Assembly: GCA_963826795.1 (NCBI GenBank)
Contig: CAWGYT010000019.1
Coordinates: 114,412 to 178,411, forward strand
DNA: 64,000 nucleotides
Origin: CAWGYT01 sp963826795
GTDB lineage: Bacteria; Planctomycetota; Planctomycetia; Pirellulales; Pirellulaceae
Direction: 5' to 3'
The translations under genes were made by a program, and so were the position numbers. Numbering within the stretch: the stretch's first letter is position 1; each line of letters opens with the position of its first letter. Below are positions 18,078 to 27,647 of this stretch, piece after piece. The notes beneath the pieces were generated by a model, which was not told the origin of the DNA, did not search any database, and saw only the letters and a program-made list of their open reading frames with translations.

Positions 18078-19094
18078 ATGCACTGGATAAACCGCGTTCC
18101 TGTCGCCTCAGTCCACACAACTCTTATGGGTTCCGTCCGCACTTCGACGTTGTTCATCCTGGCGTTTTGGCTGGCGTCGATGAGTTGGCTCACATGGTCG
18201 AAGCTGCGCCCATCGGTCCATTTCGGCGAGTCTCCGCAACACGATGACGTGCTGCCCGAGACGGCGGTGCTGCTGAAGCCGATTCGCTGGCGAATCACGC
18301 TCAATGAAAAACGTCTGGGCTGGGCCCAGCACGACGTGGAGCGATTGCCGGACGGTCAGGGGCGAGTCGACAGCACGGTTCGCATCGAGCACCTTTCGCT
18401 CGATCAGGTCTTGCGTCAAGGATTTGGCGGTCTGGGCTCCCTGCTTGCCCGAGGCGCCGGCCAGGAGGGGACGGGCGCCGAGGGGACGTTGAATTTACGA
18501 ATCGAGAATTCGATGCGGTTCGATCATTTTGGTGAACTGCTAAGTTTTGAATGCGTCGTGGTGGAAGACGGCTGGGGCGAGTGCGTGCGTTTGCAGGGCA
18601 CGGTACGCGAGGCCGAGTTGCTGGTCAGGGCCTACGTGATTCTTCCTCAGGCGGGCCCGGGAGCGGAAAAGAAGCCGGTCTATCAGACGCGTCTGCCCTT
18701 GCCTCCGGACAAGATCGTCCTGGACTCGCTGTCACCTCGGCCTCGATTCGGACAGCTGCGTGTGGGTCAACGTTGGACCTTCGAAACTTACAATCCACTG
18801 CTGCCAGCTCGGCCACTTCAATCCGTGGAGGCGCACGTGCTGGAGCGACGCGTGCTGCGTCAGTTCGACCGCGACGTCGCCACGTTTCATGTGGTGTACG
18901 AACAGAGCAACGAGGATGGTTTGAGTCTCGCTCGTGATATGGGCGACGTCTGGGTCACTCCCGAGGGCGAGGTGGTGCGACAGTCGATGCGTTGGGGCCA
19001 GATGGTCTTGGCGTTCGACCGCTTGCCTGACGAGGGCGGACCCGAGCCGTCCGCGTTTCCTCCCGCCGCTGCGGGACGCGGGGCGAGTGAGTAG
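18078..19094 (+). CDS. Membrane-anchored hypothetical protein upstream of ABC transporter
   Basis: Function not recognised. An N-terminal hydrophobic helix (TSTLFILAFWLASMSWLTW) anchors a soluble, beta-rich domain of about 290 residues that includes WRITLNEKRLGWAQHDVERL, RFGQLRVGQRWTFETYNPL and GDVWVTPEGEVVRQSM. This periplasmic or paryphoplasmic pattern resembles domains of the DUF3108 or outer-membrane-carrier type. Starts at ATG 18078 or 18126 are both possible. It lies 37 bases upstream of the ABC ATPase gene and probably belongs to the same operon. Confidence 0.65.
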   Translation: MHWINRVPVASVHTTLMGSVRTSTLFILAFWLASMSWLTWSKLRPSVHFGESPQHDDVLPETAVLLKPIRWRITLNEKRLGWAQHDVERLPDGQGRVDSTVRIEHLSLDQVLRQGFGGLGSLLARGAGQEGTGAEGTLNLRIENSMRFDHFGELLSFECVVVEDGWGECVRLQGTVREAELLVRAYVILPQAGPGAEKKPVYQTRLPLPPDKIVLDSLSPRPRFGQLRVGQRWTFETYNPLLPARPLQSVEAHVLERRVLRQFDRDVATFHVVYEQSNEDGLSLARDMGDVWVTPEGEVVRQSMRWGQMVLAFDRLPDEGGPEPSAFPPAAAGRGASE

Positions 19095-19131
19095 GATTGC
19101 CTTGGCGACCGGAGCTGCAAGGAGAGCATGG

Positions 19132-19863
19132 GTGATTCAAATTGACGGGGTCACGAAGTCGTACGGCCGCAAGGTGGCGGTGGCCGGCTTGTCGTTGCGG
19201 ATCGCGCCGGGCGAAATCTTCGCCCTCCTGGGTGCCAACGGGGCGGGCAAGACAACGACCATCAAGATGCTGGTCGGGCTGTTGCTGCCCGATCAAGGCG
19301 AGCTGCGAATTGGTCCGTTTAATGTCGTCACTCAGGCGCGTGAGGCGAGTCGCCTGGTCGGTTATGTACCGGATCAGCCCTTCTTGTACGACAAGCTGAC
19401 CGGGCGAGAATTCCTGGAATTCATTGCCGAAATGTATGGCTTGGACGAGTCCGAGTCGAAATCGAGCATCGTGGAGCAAATCGAGACGTTTCGCTTGGAA
19501 GAATTCGTCGATCGGCTGACGGAGACGTATTCACATGGCATGAAGCAGCGCGTGGTGTTTGCCGCAGCGTTCGTCCATCAGCCGCAAGTCGTCATCCTGG
19601 ACGAGCCCATGGTCGGACTCGATCCGTTCAGCATGCGAGTTGTCAAGGATCTGATTCGGCGCCAGGCCGCTCAGGGGACGACGGTGTTCATGTCCACGCA
19701 TACGCTCTCGCTGGCCGAGGAAATTGCCAACCGGATTGGCGTGTTCAAGGCCGGGCAATTGCAATTCGTGGGAACGGTTTCTGAGTTGCGACAACAGAGT
19801 CAGCGCGAGGGAGAAACGTTGGAGCAGCTGTTTCTGGAACTCACGGCGTCCGACTCCGGGTGA
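19132..19863 (+). CDS. ABC transporter ATP-binding protein
   Basis: This is the ATPase of an ABC-2-type exporter. Walker A GANGAGKT is at about residues 34-41, a signature-like region YSHGMKQR at 133-140, Walker B VVILDEP at 153-159 and the switch histidine in MSTH at 187-190. GTG 19132 is chosen because AAGGAG sits seven bases upstream and because the frame extends uselessly far before it. The signature carries HGMKQ in place of LSGGQ, as in many ABC-2 exporters. It overlaps the permease start by four bases (GTGA), which indicates translational coupling. Confidence 0.92.
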   Translation: MIQIDGVTKSYGRKVAVAGLSLRIAPGEIFALLGANGAGKTTTIKMLVGLLLPDQGELRIGPFNVVTQAREASRLVGYVPDQPFLYDKLTGREFLEFIAEMYGLDESESKSSIVEQIETFRLEEFVDRLTETYSHGMKQRVVFAAAFVHQPQVVILDEPMVGLDPFSMRVVKDLIRRQAAQGTTVFMSTHTLSLAEEIANRIGVFKAGQLQFVGTVSELRQQSQREGETLEQLFLELTASDSG

Positions 19864-21721
19864 CCCTCAAGTACCGTCGGCGGACTTGTCCAGGGAACTT
19901 CGGATCGGCAGGGATGCGGGAAATATTGGACCTGAGTATGGCAACTTCGGAAACTCAAACGACCCGCGACTCACGTGCTTTGCTGAGTTGGGAGGCGGAG
20001 GCACGGGCATTCGCTCGATTTCGCCGCCGGCTGTGGTTGGCGACGCTGCGTCAACTGCTGCGCGACTCGTTTCTGAGGTTGCTCCTGGTGGCCAGTCTGA
20101 CCACGGCCTTCTGGCTGGTCATGTTCGGGCTTTTTTATGAGGGGTTTTCACTGCTTCGGACGGCCATATCGCATCCTCCCACCTTGGCCCGAACGGTGCA
20201 TGCGGTCTACAACGTGTTCTTTCTTTCGCTGCTGATCATGTTGAGTATCTCGTCGGGGATTCTGTATTACGCCGCGGTTTTCAAGTCGCCCGAAATCAAC
20301 CTGTTGCTGACGCTCCCGGCTCGCACCGCGAGGATCGCGATCGATAAATTCGTGGAGGCAACCGTGCTGGCGTGCTGGGGATTCGTGTTGCTGGGCAGTC
20401 CGCTGCTGGTCGCCTATGGGGTCGTGAATCAATCGCCCTGGCCCTACTTCGCATTCCTGCTGCCCCTGTTGATCGCCTTTGCGGTGATTCCCTCCGCCGT
20501 CGGGACGCTTGCCTGTCTGTTCCTCGTGGCGGTGGCTCCCCGCTTTCGACGCGCCGTGATCGGGATCCTGGCGGTGTTGTTGCTGTCCGGCGTCGTCTCC
20601 TTGATCTGGCTGATTTTTGGCGGTCGTCAGTCCGAAGCGATGTCGGCACTCTGGCTCCAGTCCACGCTCGCTCGGCTGCGTCTGGCGGAGCAGCGTGTGT
20701 TGCCGAGCTGGTGGTTGAGTACGGGGCTGTTGGAAATCGCTCACGGCGGAGCCCAGGGGACACTGCAGGGAATCGGATTTCTGTGCGTCCTGCTATCCAA
20801 TGCGCTTCTGCTCCCGCGCGTGGTCGGAGCCGTGGGTGGCGCAGACTTTGCGACGCACCTTTGGACAACTGGGGGACGGACCGCGTTGGGTCCTGCCCTG
20901 GCGACTGAACTGGCTTGACCGGGTCAGCCACCGTCTGCTGCGGCCCCTGTCGCCGGCGATGCGGTTGATCCTGTTGAAGGACCTGCGGATTTTCCGCCGC
21001 GATCCGCTGCAGTGGTCACAATTCTTGTTGTTCTTTGGTTTGCTGTCGTTCTACTTCATCTATGTTCGGCGCTTTGACTACGGCAGTCAGTTGACGGGCT
21101 GGATGACGGCCATCGGATTCATGAACCTGGGCGTCGTGGGGCTGATCTTATCGACGTTTACGACCCGTTTTGTGTTTCCCCTGATTAGCATGGAGGGCCA
21201 GCGTTTCTGGATCCTGGGCACGGCCCCGATCGATCGCCGAGATATTCTTTGGAGCAAGTTCCTCTTCGCCACGTTGATCACCGGGATGCCATGTTGTCTC
21301 CTGGTCTTGCTCAGCGACATCGCGACTCCAGCTTTGGGATCGGACGCCGGCGATGGTCCTGGTGCATCAATTGATCTGCCTGCTGCTGGCGATGGGGCTA
21401 TCGGCCTTGGCCGTTGGACTCGGATCGCGTCTGCCGAATCTTCGCGAACCGTCCCCGGCAAAGATCGCGGCGGGCTTTGGGGGTACGTTGACACTGATCG
21501 TGAGCGCCTTGTTCGTGCTGGCCGTTGTGATCCCACCGGCCATCCCCGCCTATCTCTGGTACGCGAACGCCCAACTGGCGGTTGTTCCCGGGTCGAACCA
21601 GACCCACGTCCGCACCTGGTTCCTCCTGGGGCTGGGGCTGGCGCTGGTCGTCAGTGGGCTGACGACCTGGATTCCCCTGCGAATTGGGTTTCGAGCGTTC
21701 CGCCGCCTGCAGCTCACTTGA
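19860..21721 (+). CDS. ABC-2-type exporter permease (two frameshifts)
   Basis: This is the membrane partner of the preceding ATPase. Three consecutive frames together form one protein of about 620 residues with around twelve hydrophobic helices, for example LLLVASLTTAFWLVMFGLFY, FFLSLLIMLSISSGILYY and TLTLIVSALFVLAVVIPPAI. The shared motif KSPEINLLLTLPARTARI is typical of putative ABC exporters with fused permease halves. Breaks lie near 20865 and near 21342, where removing one G restores SDIATPALGSTPAMVLVHQL. The start GTG at 19860 overlaps the ATPase stop. Substrate unknown. Confidence 0.78.
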
Positions 21722-21940
21722 CCCAGGCCGTCCGACCACCCCCGCGCAGGCGCGCCCCAAACAAAAACCGACCCGCGAATCCAAGATTCATTCGGTCCGC
21801 CCGAAGCAGTATCATGACCCGGGATTGCGAGGTACTCGCCGAGCCGAACAAGTTCGGACGCTTCGCCCTCCGCCCCTGATCACCGTCCTTCAATTCCCCG
21901 TCGTGCACCACGAAACGAGCTACGGTACGAGGAGCCGGTC

Positions 21941-22177
21941 ATGATCGAGTTCCTAAACAACATTCCCACGCCCTTCAACATGATCGTGGCCATCGTGCTG
22001 ATCTGCTCGGCGGCCGGCGTGCTCATCGAATCGGCCAAACAGGTCCGTCGTGCCGTCTGCCACCAGCAGGAGATCCGCCTTAAACGCGACTTGCTGGAGA
22101 GCGGCATGACGGCCGAGGAGATTGAGCGTGTGGTTCGGGCGACGTCAACGCGCGATGAGGCTCAGCGCAGGATTTGA
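21941..22177 (+). CDS. Small single-pass membrane protein
   Basis: A 78-residue protein with one hydrophobic helix (FNMIVAIVLICSAAGVLI) followed by a charged helical tail containing LLESGMTAEEIERVVRA. The arrangement recalls PspB/PspC-type or small phage-shock-like membrane proteins, but I cannot assign a family. A GAGGAG-like ribosome-binding site precedes ATG 21941. It ends upstream of a strong hairpin and converges with the gene at 22436. Confidence 0.65.
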   Translation: MIEFLNNIPTPFNMIVAIVLICSAAGVLIESAKQVRRAVCHQQEIRLKRDLLESGMTAEEIERVVRATSTRDEAQRRI

Positions 22178-22248
22178 CTGCCATTGCCGCTTCAGAAAAG
22201 GCACGGGCAGCGGATTCCGGGCAGGACGAAGCACGGAAGCTCAAACAA

Positions 22249-22287
22249 CAAGCCACCTCTCCGACACGTGATCGGCGAGGTGGCTTG
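22249..22287. terminator. Hairpin between convergent genes
   Basis: CAAGCCACCTC (22249-22259) pairs perfectly with GAGGTGGCTTG (22277-22287). The loop contains a further CCGA/TCGG pairing (22261-22264 with 22272-22275). It lies between the convergent genes ending at 22177 and 22436 and could terminate transcription from both sides. There is no long T run. Confidence 0.65.
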
Positions 22288-22435
22288 ATGGAGCAGACAC
22301 GGATCGTCGCGCAGACGCGGCTTCCGAACCGGGAGGACTCCGTTGAGGCCGCAGCCCGATCGGATGCCGTTGCGAGCACCGTCCCGCACGGACAGCTTTC
22401 GCACCGACCGTGCCGCGCGTTCTGCACGGGGCGTT

Positions 22436-23545
22436 CTACGGAAGTGGGACGGTGCGAAGGTGGAGCACCCCGCCGTCGCCGCTCACGAGGACGACGGCAT
22501 GCTGATCGTTGAGGCGATCCATCTGCACTACGCCCTGCAGCTCATCAATCGTCTCGTAGGCTTGCCCTGCCGTCCCACCTCCTTGAACCGGCTCTCGAAG
22601 TCCCTCGTTGGATTCGATGTCCTCGGTGCTGACCTTCATCACGCCTCGCGCGCTATTGGAAAGCAGCAAGTAGGTCTTGTCACCCTGCTTGTACACGATC
22701 ATGTCCAGCGGCTGGTTGCGGTTGCCCAATTCCGCAACCGTGGTTCCGACGACTTTCTGAGAGGACGTGATTTCCTCCAGCGGGAAACGGACCAGCGGCG
22801 TGCAGGTGAAGCCGGCAAGCAGATTTGGCTGACCGTCGATGACGAACGGAACGAACGTGCGAATCGCCGCGTAGTCTTCGCTTCGTCCATGGGCCGCATG
22901 ATAGATCTCGAGGCTCGAGCCGGCGGCATCTCCGCCGAAGGGGAACGCGATCGAGCGGACGCCCGACGCGGACTCACGATTGCTTAACCCGGAGACGATT
23001 ACGTTGCCATCGACAAAGGCCAGGTCCGTAATCGACTCGTCGCGAAGATTCCGTTGTCGACGCCCCTCGCCAACGACCTTGTCTTCGGGCGCGTCGGGTA
23101 ACTCGGCCTTTGAGAACCAGACATTCTCGAGCGAGATTTCCCCGATCGACCCGCTGGAATCGATCCGCACGAGGCCCGGTTTGTCGCCCGGCTTGGTGAC
23201 CGATAGATACACATTGCCGCTCAGTGGATTCACGGCCAGATCGTTGATCCGTGTCTCTCCCGGCGCGGTGGCGAGTGCCGTGGCCAGCTTTTGATCGAGG
23301 GATTCGAGATCCAGATTAACTTGAGACGGATCTCCGTCCGAATCACCGGTCCCGATCGCGAAAATCGCGGCCGATTTACTGTCTCCGACGAACAGCACGC
23401 CCTGCGGTCCGAACGCCAAGACTCCCGCTTGTTTCAGGTCGGGAGTCCCTTCCGTGAGTCGAAAGATATTCGCGCCTTGGACGGCCAACGGCAGGCCGAA
23501 AAATGCGGTCAACAGACACCCCACAATCGCAATTCGAATTCGCAC
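22436..23545 (-). CDS. Secreted propeller-like hypothetical protein
   Basis: An exported protein of 369 residues with a signal peptide (IAIVGCLLTAFFGLPLAVQG). The body has repeated short beta patterns (GVLAFGPQGVLFVGDSKSAA, VNPLSGNVYLSVTK, PLDMIVYKQGDKTYLLLSNS), consistent with an NHL- or SMP30-like beta-propeller. GTG 23545 is preceded by AGGAG at about eight bases. No catalytic motif is seen. It is convergent with the small membrane protein gene across the 22249 hairpin. Confidence 0.7.
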   Translation of the reverse strand: MRIRIAIVGCLLTAFFGLPLAVQGANIFRLTEGTPDLKQAGVLAFGPQGVLFVGDSKSAAIFAIGTGDSDGDPSQVNLDLESLDQKLATALATAPGETRINDLAVNPLSGNVYLSVTKPGDKPGLVRIDSSGSIGEISLENVWFSKAELPDAPEDKVVGEGRRQRNLRDESITDLAFVDGNVIVSGLSNRESASGVRSIAFPFGGDAAGSSLEIYHAAHGRSEDYAAIRTFVPFVIDGQPNLLAGFTCTPLVRFPLEEITSSQKVVGTTVAELGNRNQPLDMIVYKQGDKTYLLLSNSARGVMKVSTEDIESNEGLREPVQGGGTAGQAYETIDELQGVVQMDRLNDQHAVVLVSGDGGVLHLRTVPLP

Positions 23546-23587
23546 GATTCATCTCCTCTGACGAAGGACTGTTGGCTTTGCCTCAAA

Positions 23588-23656
23588 AGGGGTCTGACCC
23601 TCGGGAGGGCAAGCCGTTTTTCCGAGGTTGGGCGTTGGCCAGAGAGTCAGACCCCT
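23588..23656. repeat. REP-like hairpin element
   Basis: AGGGGTCTGAC (23588-23598) pairs with GTCAGACCCCT (23646-23656), and an inner CCTCGG/CCGAGG pair (23599-23604 with 23622-23627) nests within. The core GGGGTC(T/A)GA also occurs in the repeats at 24362-24395 and, inverted, near 24639. The resemblance and the neighbouring RAYT remnant suggest a REP family. It lies upstream of the propeller gene. Confidence 0.6.
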
Positions 23657-23787
23657 CTTGCGACCAAGCCTCCTGTACGACGACGCCCGTCATTATCACG
23701 TCTGTGATGGGCGATACAAGGCGCTCGCACAGGCGACGCCGGAATCCTCACGCCCCAATTGCCGGGAACCGCGTCGATCCAGCATAA

Positions 23788-24355
23788 CCCGCCCGGCGAC
23801 TATGAGGTCACAAATGGACTCTTCACGATCAAGAATCCGATCCCGAAAATGCCCGCGTCGACGAGCAGGTGACTGACCCAGGGCCCGGAAATCGAACCGC
23901 TCCAGTGGTAAAGCCAAGCCCACAGCGCGCCGCCGATGGCAATCGAGAGCGAAAAGAAGAGCGTCAGCGGTGACGCCCAGCCAAAATACATCGCCAGAAG
24001 GAGGACGTGGTGTGCCATAAAGCCCAGACTCGAAATGACAATCGCCGCTTTCAGCGGAGCGACCCGGGTCAATTGTCCAAACACAAACCAACGCCAGTAG
24101 TATTCCTCGAGGCCCGAATGAAACAACGCATAGAAGACTCCTAGCCCAACGTAGGCCGCCGTCGACCGGATCCCAAACCCTTGCACCTTCGCCAGGATGG
24201 CCTGCCTGGGTACCTCAAACCATCCGTAGGGCTCGAGCACCCACGCGTACAAGGTCCACATTAGGAACACGATCACCGTCCCGCAAGCGAAGCCGACGCC
24301 ACATCCCCGGCGACGCGGACGGAACCATTCGGGCGGCTGCCCCGCAATCCAAATG
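23788..24355 (-). pseudogene. Truncated duplicate of CPBP family protease gene
   Basis: This 568-base block is repeated at 25821-26388 with a constant offset of 2,033 bases, no indels and only scattered substitutions. It encodes the last roughly 160 residues of a CPBP intramembrane metalloprotease, with the EEYYWRWFVFGQL (EExxxR) motif, SLGFMAHH and HLLVDAGIF still intact. The N-terminal roughly 95 codons present in the full copy are missing: similarity stops exactly where a 22-base tandem REP-like repeat begins. An internal ATG could still start a shortened product, but it would lack the first transmembrane helices. Confidence 0.85.
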
Positions 24356-24395
24356 TGCTTCGGGGTCAGATCGAATGTGCTTCGGGGTCAGATCG
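24352..24395. repeat. 22-bp tandem repeat with REP-like core
   Basis: Two perfect 22-base copies (24352-24373 and 24374-24395), each containing CTTCGGGGTCAGATCG. The core GGGGTCAGATC occurs inverted as GATCTGACCCC near 24639-24649, just before the RAYT remnant. The left end coincides with the truncation point of the duplicated CPBP gene. The surrounding gap 24356-24687 has no other feature that I can support. Confidence 0.85.
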
Positions 24396-24687
24396 GGTAT
24401 CTGGTGTTTAGCAGGTCTCGCCCGCGGCGTTCGCCCTTCGAGCGTGATTTAGCTTGGCATCGAACGTACGGTGTTCGGTCGGCGAATTAGGTTGCGGCAA
24501 TTGAACAGCAATTGTCCCGCTGGACTTGCTCGGGTCTCGCCGTTGATAACTTTGCGCGCCGACACGTTCGATCCAGCGAGGCCGCTGTTTTCCACTGCCC
24601 GTAATCCCGCGTCGCACGCGAAGTTGACACCAGAAAACGGATCTGACCCCGCCGCGCCCCGTCCACCGGGCGACAATCCGTTGCGAC

Positions 24688-25152
24688 ATGACCGAAAAAC
24701 AACCTCAACGAAAACATCCGGCTCATGGCATTCTCATGATCGACGGTCAGCCGACGATCATCTTCGATACGGTTTGTACCAAGGATCGAAAGCCTTGGCT
24801 GGCGTGCGAAAGCGTGCACCAAACCCTGCGCGAGGTCTGGCAAGAGGCAACGGCATGGCTCATGGGACGCTATATGATTCTTCCAGATCACCTACACTTC
24901 TTCGCAGCTGCGACGGAGTCAACCATTGCGTATGACCGTTGGGTGACGTACTGGAAGTCTTAGTTCAGTAAGCGACATGGAGATCCCGAGCATCTTTGGC
25001 AAACCGATCACTGGAACACACGCATCAGAAACGCCGAAAGATATGAAGAGAAGTACGAATACGTACGTTCCAATCCAGTTCGATTGGGACTCGTCGAGAA
25101 GCCGGAGGACTGGCCATACCAAGGGGAGATTCACGAGCTGCGCTGGGATTGA
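24688..25152 (+). pseudogene. REP-associated tyrosine transposase (RAYT, Y1 type), interrupted by an amber codon
   Basis: The frame encodes a small HUH-type single-strand transposase of the IS200/IS605-related RAYT class: GRYMILPDHLHFFAA contains the HxH-type motif, followed by YDRWVTYWKS. An in-frame TAG at 24961-24963 stops it at 91 residues. The same frame then continues without a shift to TGA at 25150-25152 and gives the classic RAYT C-terminus (HLWQTDHWNTRIRNAERYEE, VRSNPVRLGLV, PEDWPYQGEI). TAG probably replaces CAG (glutamine), as the context resembles WKSQF. RAYTs mobilise REP hairpins, and such repeats lie on both sides here. Confidence 0.85.
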
Positions 25153-25182
25153 ACCCGCACCGCGGCTCGGCAGGGACGCCTC

Positions 25183-25259
25183 GATTCGCTCGCCCTCCCG
25201 ATTCGTCTCGCCCTCCCGATTCGTCTCGCCCTCCCGATCCGCCTCGCTCTCCTGATTGT
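25183..25259. repeat. 18-bp degenerate tandem repeat
   Basis: About four units resembling GATTCGTCTCGCCCTCCC follow the RAYT remnant directly; two are identical and the outer ones diverge. There are no spacers. An apparent protein repeat (NREGE) on the opposite strand is a by-product of the unit. Confidence 0.8.
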
Positions 25260-25820
25260 CGGCCACGCATGTCAAAAACCTTCGTTTCTCGATACATGAG
25301 GGCCGAAGTCCGGACCGACCGACGTTCATTCGGCTGCCGAATCCCAAAAAGCCGTCTCGTAAATCAAAGTACCAAATACTCGTCGGCACGCAACTATTTG
25401 ACACACGTCGGTCTCCACCTCGCCGGTTGGCCGACCGCACTGCGCCTGACCGAATTTGGAAGACGGTGAGGCTCCTCTCTCTGACCGGCTCGCCACACCA
25501 CATGCAATAATGTACCTACTTTCACGCAGATTCGTCGTAACTCCTTCTGCCACGGTCGCTTGCACCTCACGAATTGTAGCAGATTCGCATGTAATAAGGT
25601 CAATGAAGGGACTCGTCTCGCGTCTATTGGGGCGATGTCATCACCAAACGAGCCTTGGATGGCGGCAAAACTGCTTCCGTTTCACTCCATCCCCACTGCC
25701 ATTTGTCGCGGCCTCCAACGCCAAAATGTCAGACAGCGAAGCGCGCACATGTCGAATCCGACATTAGGACGATGCCGTCAAGCGTAAGGTCACGCCCCGC
25801 CCCGCGACGATCCGGTATGC
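25260..25820. other. Unassigned accessory stretch
   Basis: Several short overlapping frames occur on both strands but none has a recognisable domain or a convincing start. The base composition is visibly less GC-rich than the neighbouring genes. I see nothing that I can name. Confidence 0.4.
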
Positions 25821-25832
25821 CCCGCCCGGCGA

Positions 25833-26585
25833 CTATGAGGTCACAAACAGACTCTTCACGATCAAGAATCCAACCCCGAAAATGCCCGCGTCGACGAGCA
25901 GGTGACTGACCCAGGGCCCGGAAATCGAACCGCTCCAGTGGTAAAGCCAAGCCCACAGCGCGCCGCCGATGGCAATCGAGAGCGAAAAGAAGAGCGTCAG
26001 CGGTGACGCCCAGCCAAAATACATCGCCAGAAGGATGACGTGGTGTGCCATAAAGCCCAGACTCGAAATGACAATCGCCGCTTTCAGCGGAGCGACCCGG
26101 GTCAATTGTCCAAACACAAACCAGCGCCAGTAGTATTCCTCGAGGCCCGAATGAAACAACGCATAGAAGACTCCTAGCCCAACGTAGGCCGCCGTCGACC
26201 GAATCCCAAAGCCTTGCACCTTCGCCAGAATGGCCTGCCTGGGTACCTCAAACCATCCGTAAGGCTCGAGCACCCACGCGTACAAGGCCCACATCAGGAA
26301 CACGATCACCGTCCCGCAAGCGAAGCCGACGCCACATCCCCGGCGACGCGGACGGAACCATTCGGGCGGCTGCCCCGCAATCCAAATGACATAGATCAGC
26401 GGAAAACCAAACTGCAGCAGCTTGCCGACCGAAAAAGTCACCTGCTGCCAAGTCGACTCGCCGTCGGCCAGCCAAACGAAGTAAACGAGCGTCACGAGCG
26501 ACGGGAATACAAGCGCCCCGATGATCGCGGACCAAGCCAGGCGTCGCGAAACAGGGCCGTTGACGGGAGCGACGGATCGATTCAC
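25833..26585 (-). CDS. CPBP family intramembrane metalloprotease (full-length copy)
   Basis: A 250-residue multi-pass membrane protein of the CPBP/Abi (Rce1-like) family. Hallmarks are EEYYWRWFVFGQL (EExxxR), a second-helix histidine in SLGFMAHH, and HLLVDAGIF. Members act as prenyl-protein endopeptidases or in peptide-signal and immunity systems; the role here is unknown. The last 568 bases are duplicated at 23788-24355. The N-terminal helices (ALVFPSLVTLVYFVWLA and GKLLQFGFPLIYVIWIAG) exist only in this copy. Confidence 0.88.
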   Translation of the reverse strand: MNRSVAPVNGPVSRRLAWSAIIGALVFPSLVTLVYFVWLADGESTWQQVTFSVGKLLQFGFPLIYVIWIAGQPPEWFRPRRRGCGVGFACGTVIVFLMWALYAWVLEPYGWFEVPRQAILAKVQGFGIRSTAAYVGLGVFYALFHSGLEEYYWRWFVFGQLTRVAPLKAAIVISSLGFMAHHVILLAMYFGWASPLTLFFSLSIAIGGALWAWLYHWSGSISGPWVSHLLVDAGIFGVGFLIVKSLFVTS

Positions 26586-26790
26586 GCGTCCGGGGACCTT
26601 TTCTCTTCGTCAGTATTCGCCGCGGCAGCCAGGGAGGTTCGCGGATTCTGGGTCAACCTTAACGGTCGGGCTGACGAAATCATGCGACAACGATTGAGGC
26701 CAGCGCTAGGGGAGCTTGAGCCGATCAAAAGCAGCGAACGCCTCTTTGTTTTTTTAGTGTCTCAAACCTGCCGCGAGTCTTCAACGACCC

Positions 26791-27054
26791 ATGCCGACCA
26801 ACCGTCCGCGCGACATTCGCGTCCTCGTGGAGCAGCAATTCGCGGAGATCCGTCCTGGATCGAACGGAATTGAGCACGAGGCACTCCTGATTCGTGACGG
26901 CATCTACTGCGGCCATCGCTACCAGAAGAGCGACCTGACGGCCGTCTGGTTCTTCGAGGAAAACCAGATCAAAGTCTATGGGGCGGAAGGCGGCGTGCTG
27001 CGCGTCATCTGTCCCAGCCAGCACGCCCCGAATCAGCATCCCGAAGCGGCGTAA
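26791..27054 (+). CDS. Conserved-looking small hypothetical protein
   Basis: An 87-residue soluble protein beginning MPTNRPRDIRVLVEQQF, with a beta-strand-rich C-terminal half (ALLIRDGIYCGHRY, AVWFFEENQIKVYG). Composition and codon use look coding, and the length and ATTGAG-type layout recur in planctomycete genomes (impression, not searched). No function can be assigned. It is convergent with fmdB. Confidence 0.55.
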   Translation: MPTNRPRDIRVLVEQQFAEIRPGSNGIEHEALLIRDGIYCGHRYQKSDLTAVWFFEENQIKVYGAEGGVLRVICPSQHAPNQHPEAA

Positions 27055-27211
27055 CGCGCACTCCCAACCGGGAGCGCGAGGCTCCCGCCGAGCCGCGAGA
27101 TCGGTCCACCGCAAGATTTCGAGGCGCCCGCCGCGCTGCACCGCCGCAAACGTCACCCTCGCACCCCGCCATTGGCGCGAATCCCCGCGGGCGGCGACCT
27201 GGTCCGCTCGC

Positions 27212-27517
27212 TCACTCCTTGGGCTTCGATTTCTTGGGCTTCTCGGCTGGCTTGGCTGGCTTGGCTGAGCTGCTGTCCTTGCTCTCACCCGACTTCGATT
27301 CCTTTTCCGCCTTGGCACTCTTCTTGTAGCTCTCGCTGCGGTAGTCCGTTTGGTAAAAACCAGTCCCCTTGAAGACCACCGCGGCGCCCGCTCCGAACAG
27401 TCGCCTCAGTTTGGGCTTCTTGCAGGCCGGGCATTTTTTCTGTTGCGGATCATTGATCGACTGAAACAGTTCGAATTCATGTCCACAGGCATCGCAGACA
27501 TAATCGTAGGTTGGCAT
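27212..27517 (-). CDS. FmdB family zinc-ribbon protein
   Basis: A 101-residue protein starting MPTYDYVCDACGHEFELFQS, the hallmark of the FmdB/CxxC_CxxC_SSSS family. The first CxxC is residues 8-11 and the second (CPACKK) about 20 residues later. The middle segment VVFKGTGFYQTDY is also typical. The tail is a lysine/serine/proline-rich disordered region with AKPAKPAEKPKK repeats. It ends the chaperone-gene run; the family has been linked to regulation, but its function is not established. Confidence 0.9.
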   Translation of the reverse strand: MPTYDYVCDACGHEFELFQSINDPQQKKCPACKKPKLRRLFGAGAAVVFKGTGFYQTDYRSESYKKSAKAEKESKSGESKDSSSAKPAKPAEKPKKSKPKE

Positions 27518-27647
27518 CGGAGAGGGTCCTGAGGGATGCGATAGGTCGGGCTGTGAGCCAAACGGAAGCGGTGGTGAGACTAGACCATCCAGGAAACGGA
27601 GTCTTCGACAAGTAGCTTCAGAGCCCGCCGAGCGAACACGTTGGACG

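Noticed and set aside
24961..24963. Amber codon read as a selenocysteine- or pyrrolysine-type recoding site
   Set aside because: Selenocysteine uses TGA, no pyrrolysine genes are seen, and a simple CAG-to-TAG change explains it.
25183..25259. Possible CRISPR array or repeat protein (NREGE)
   Set aside because: No spacers; the protein repeat only reflects the DNA repeat on the non-coding strand.
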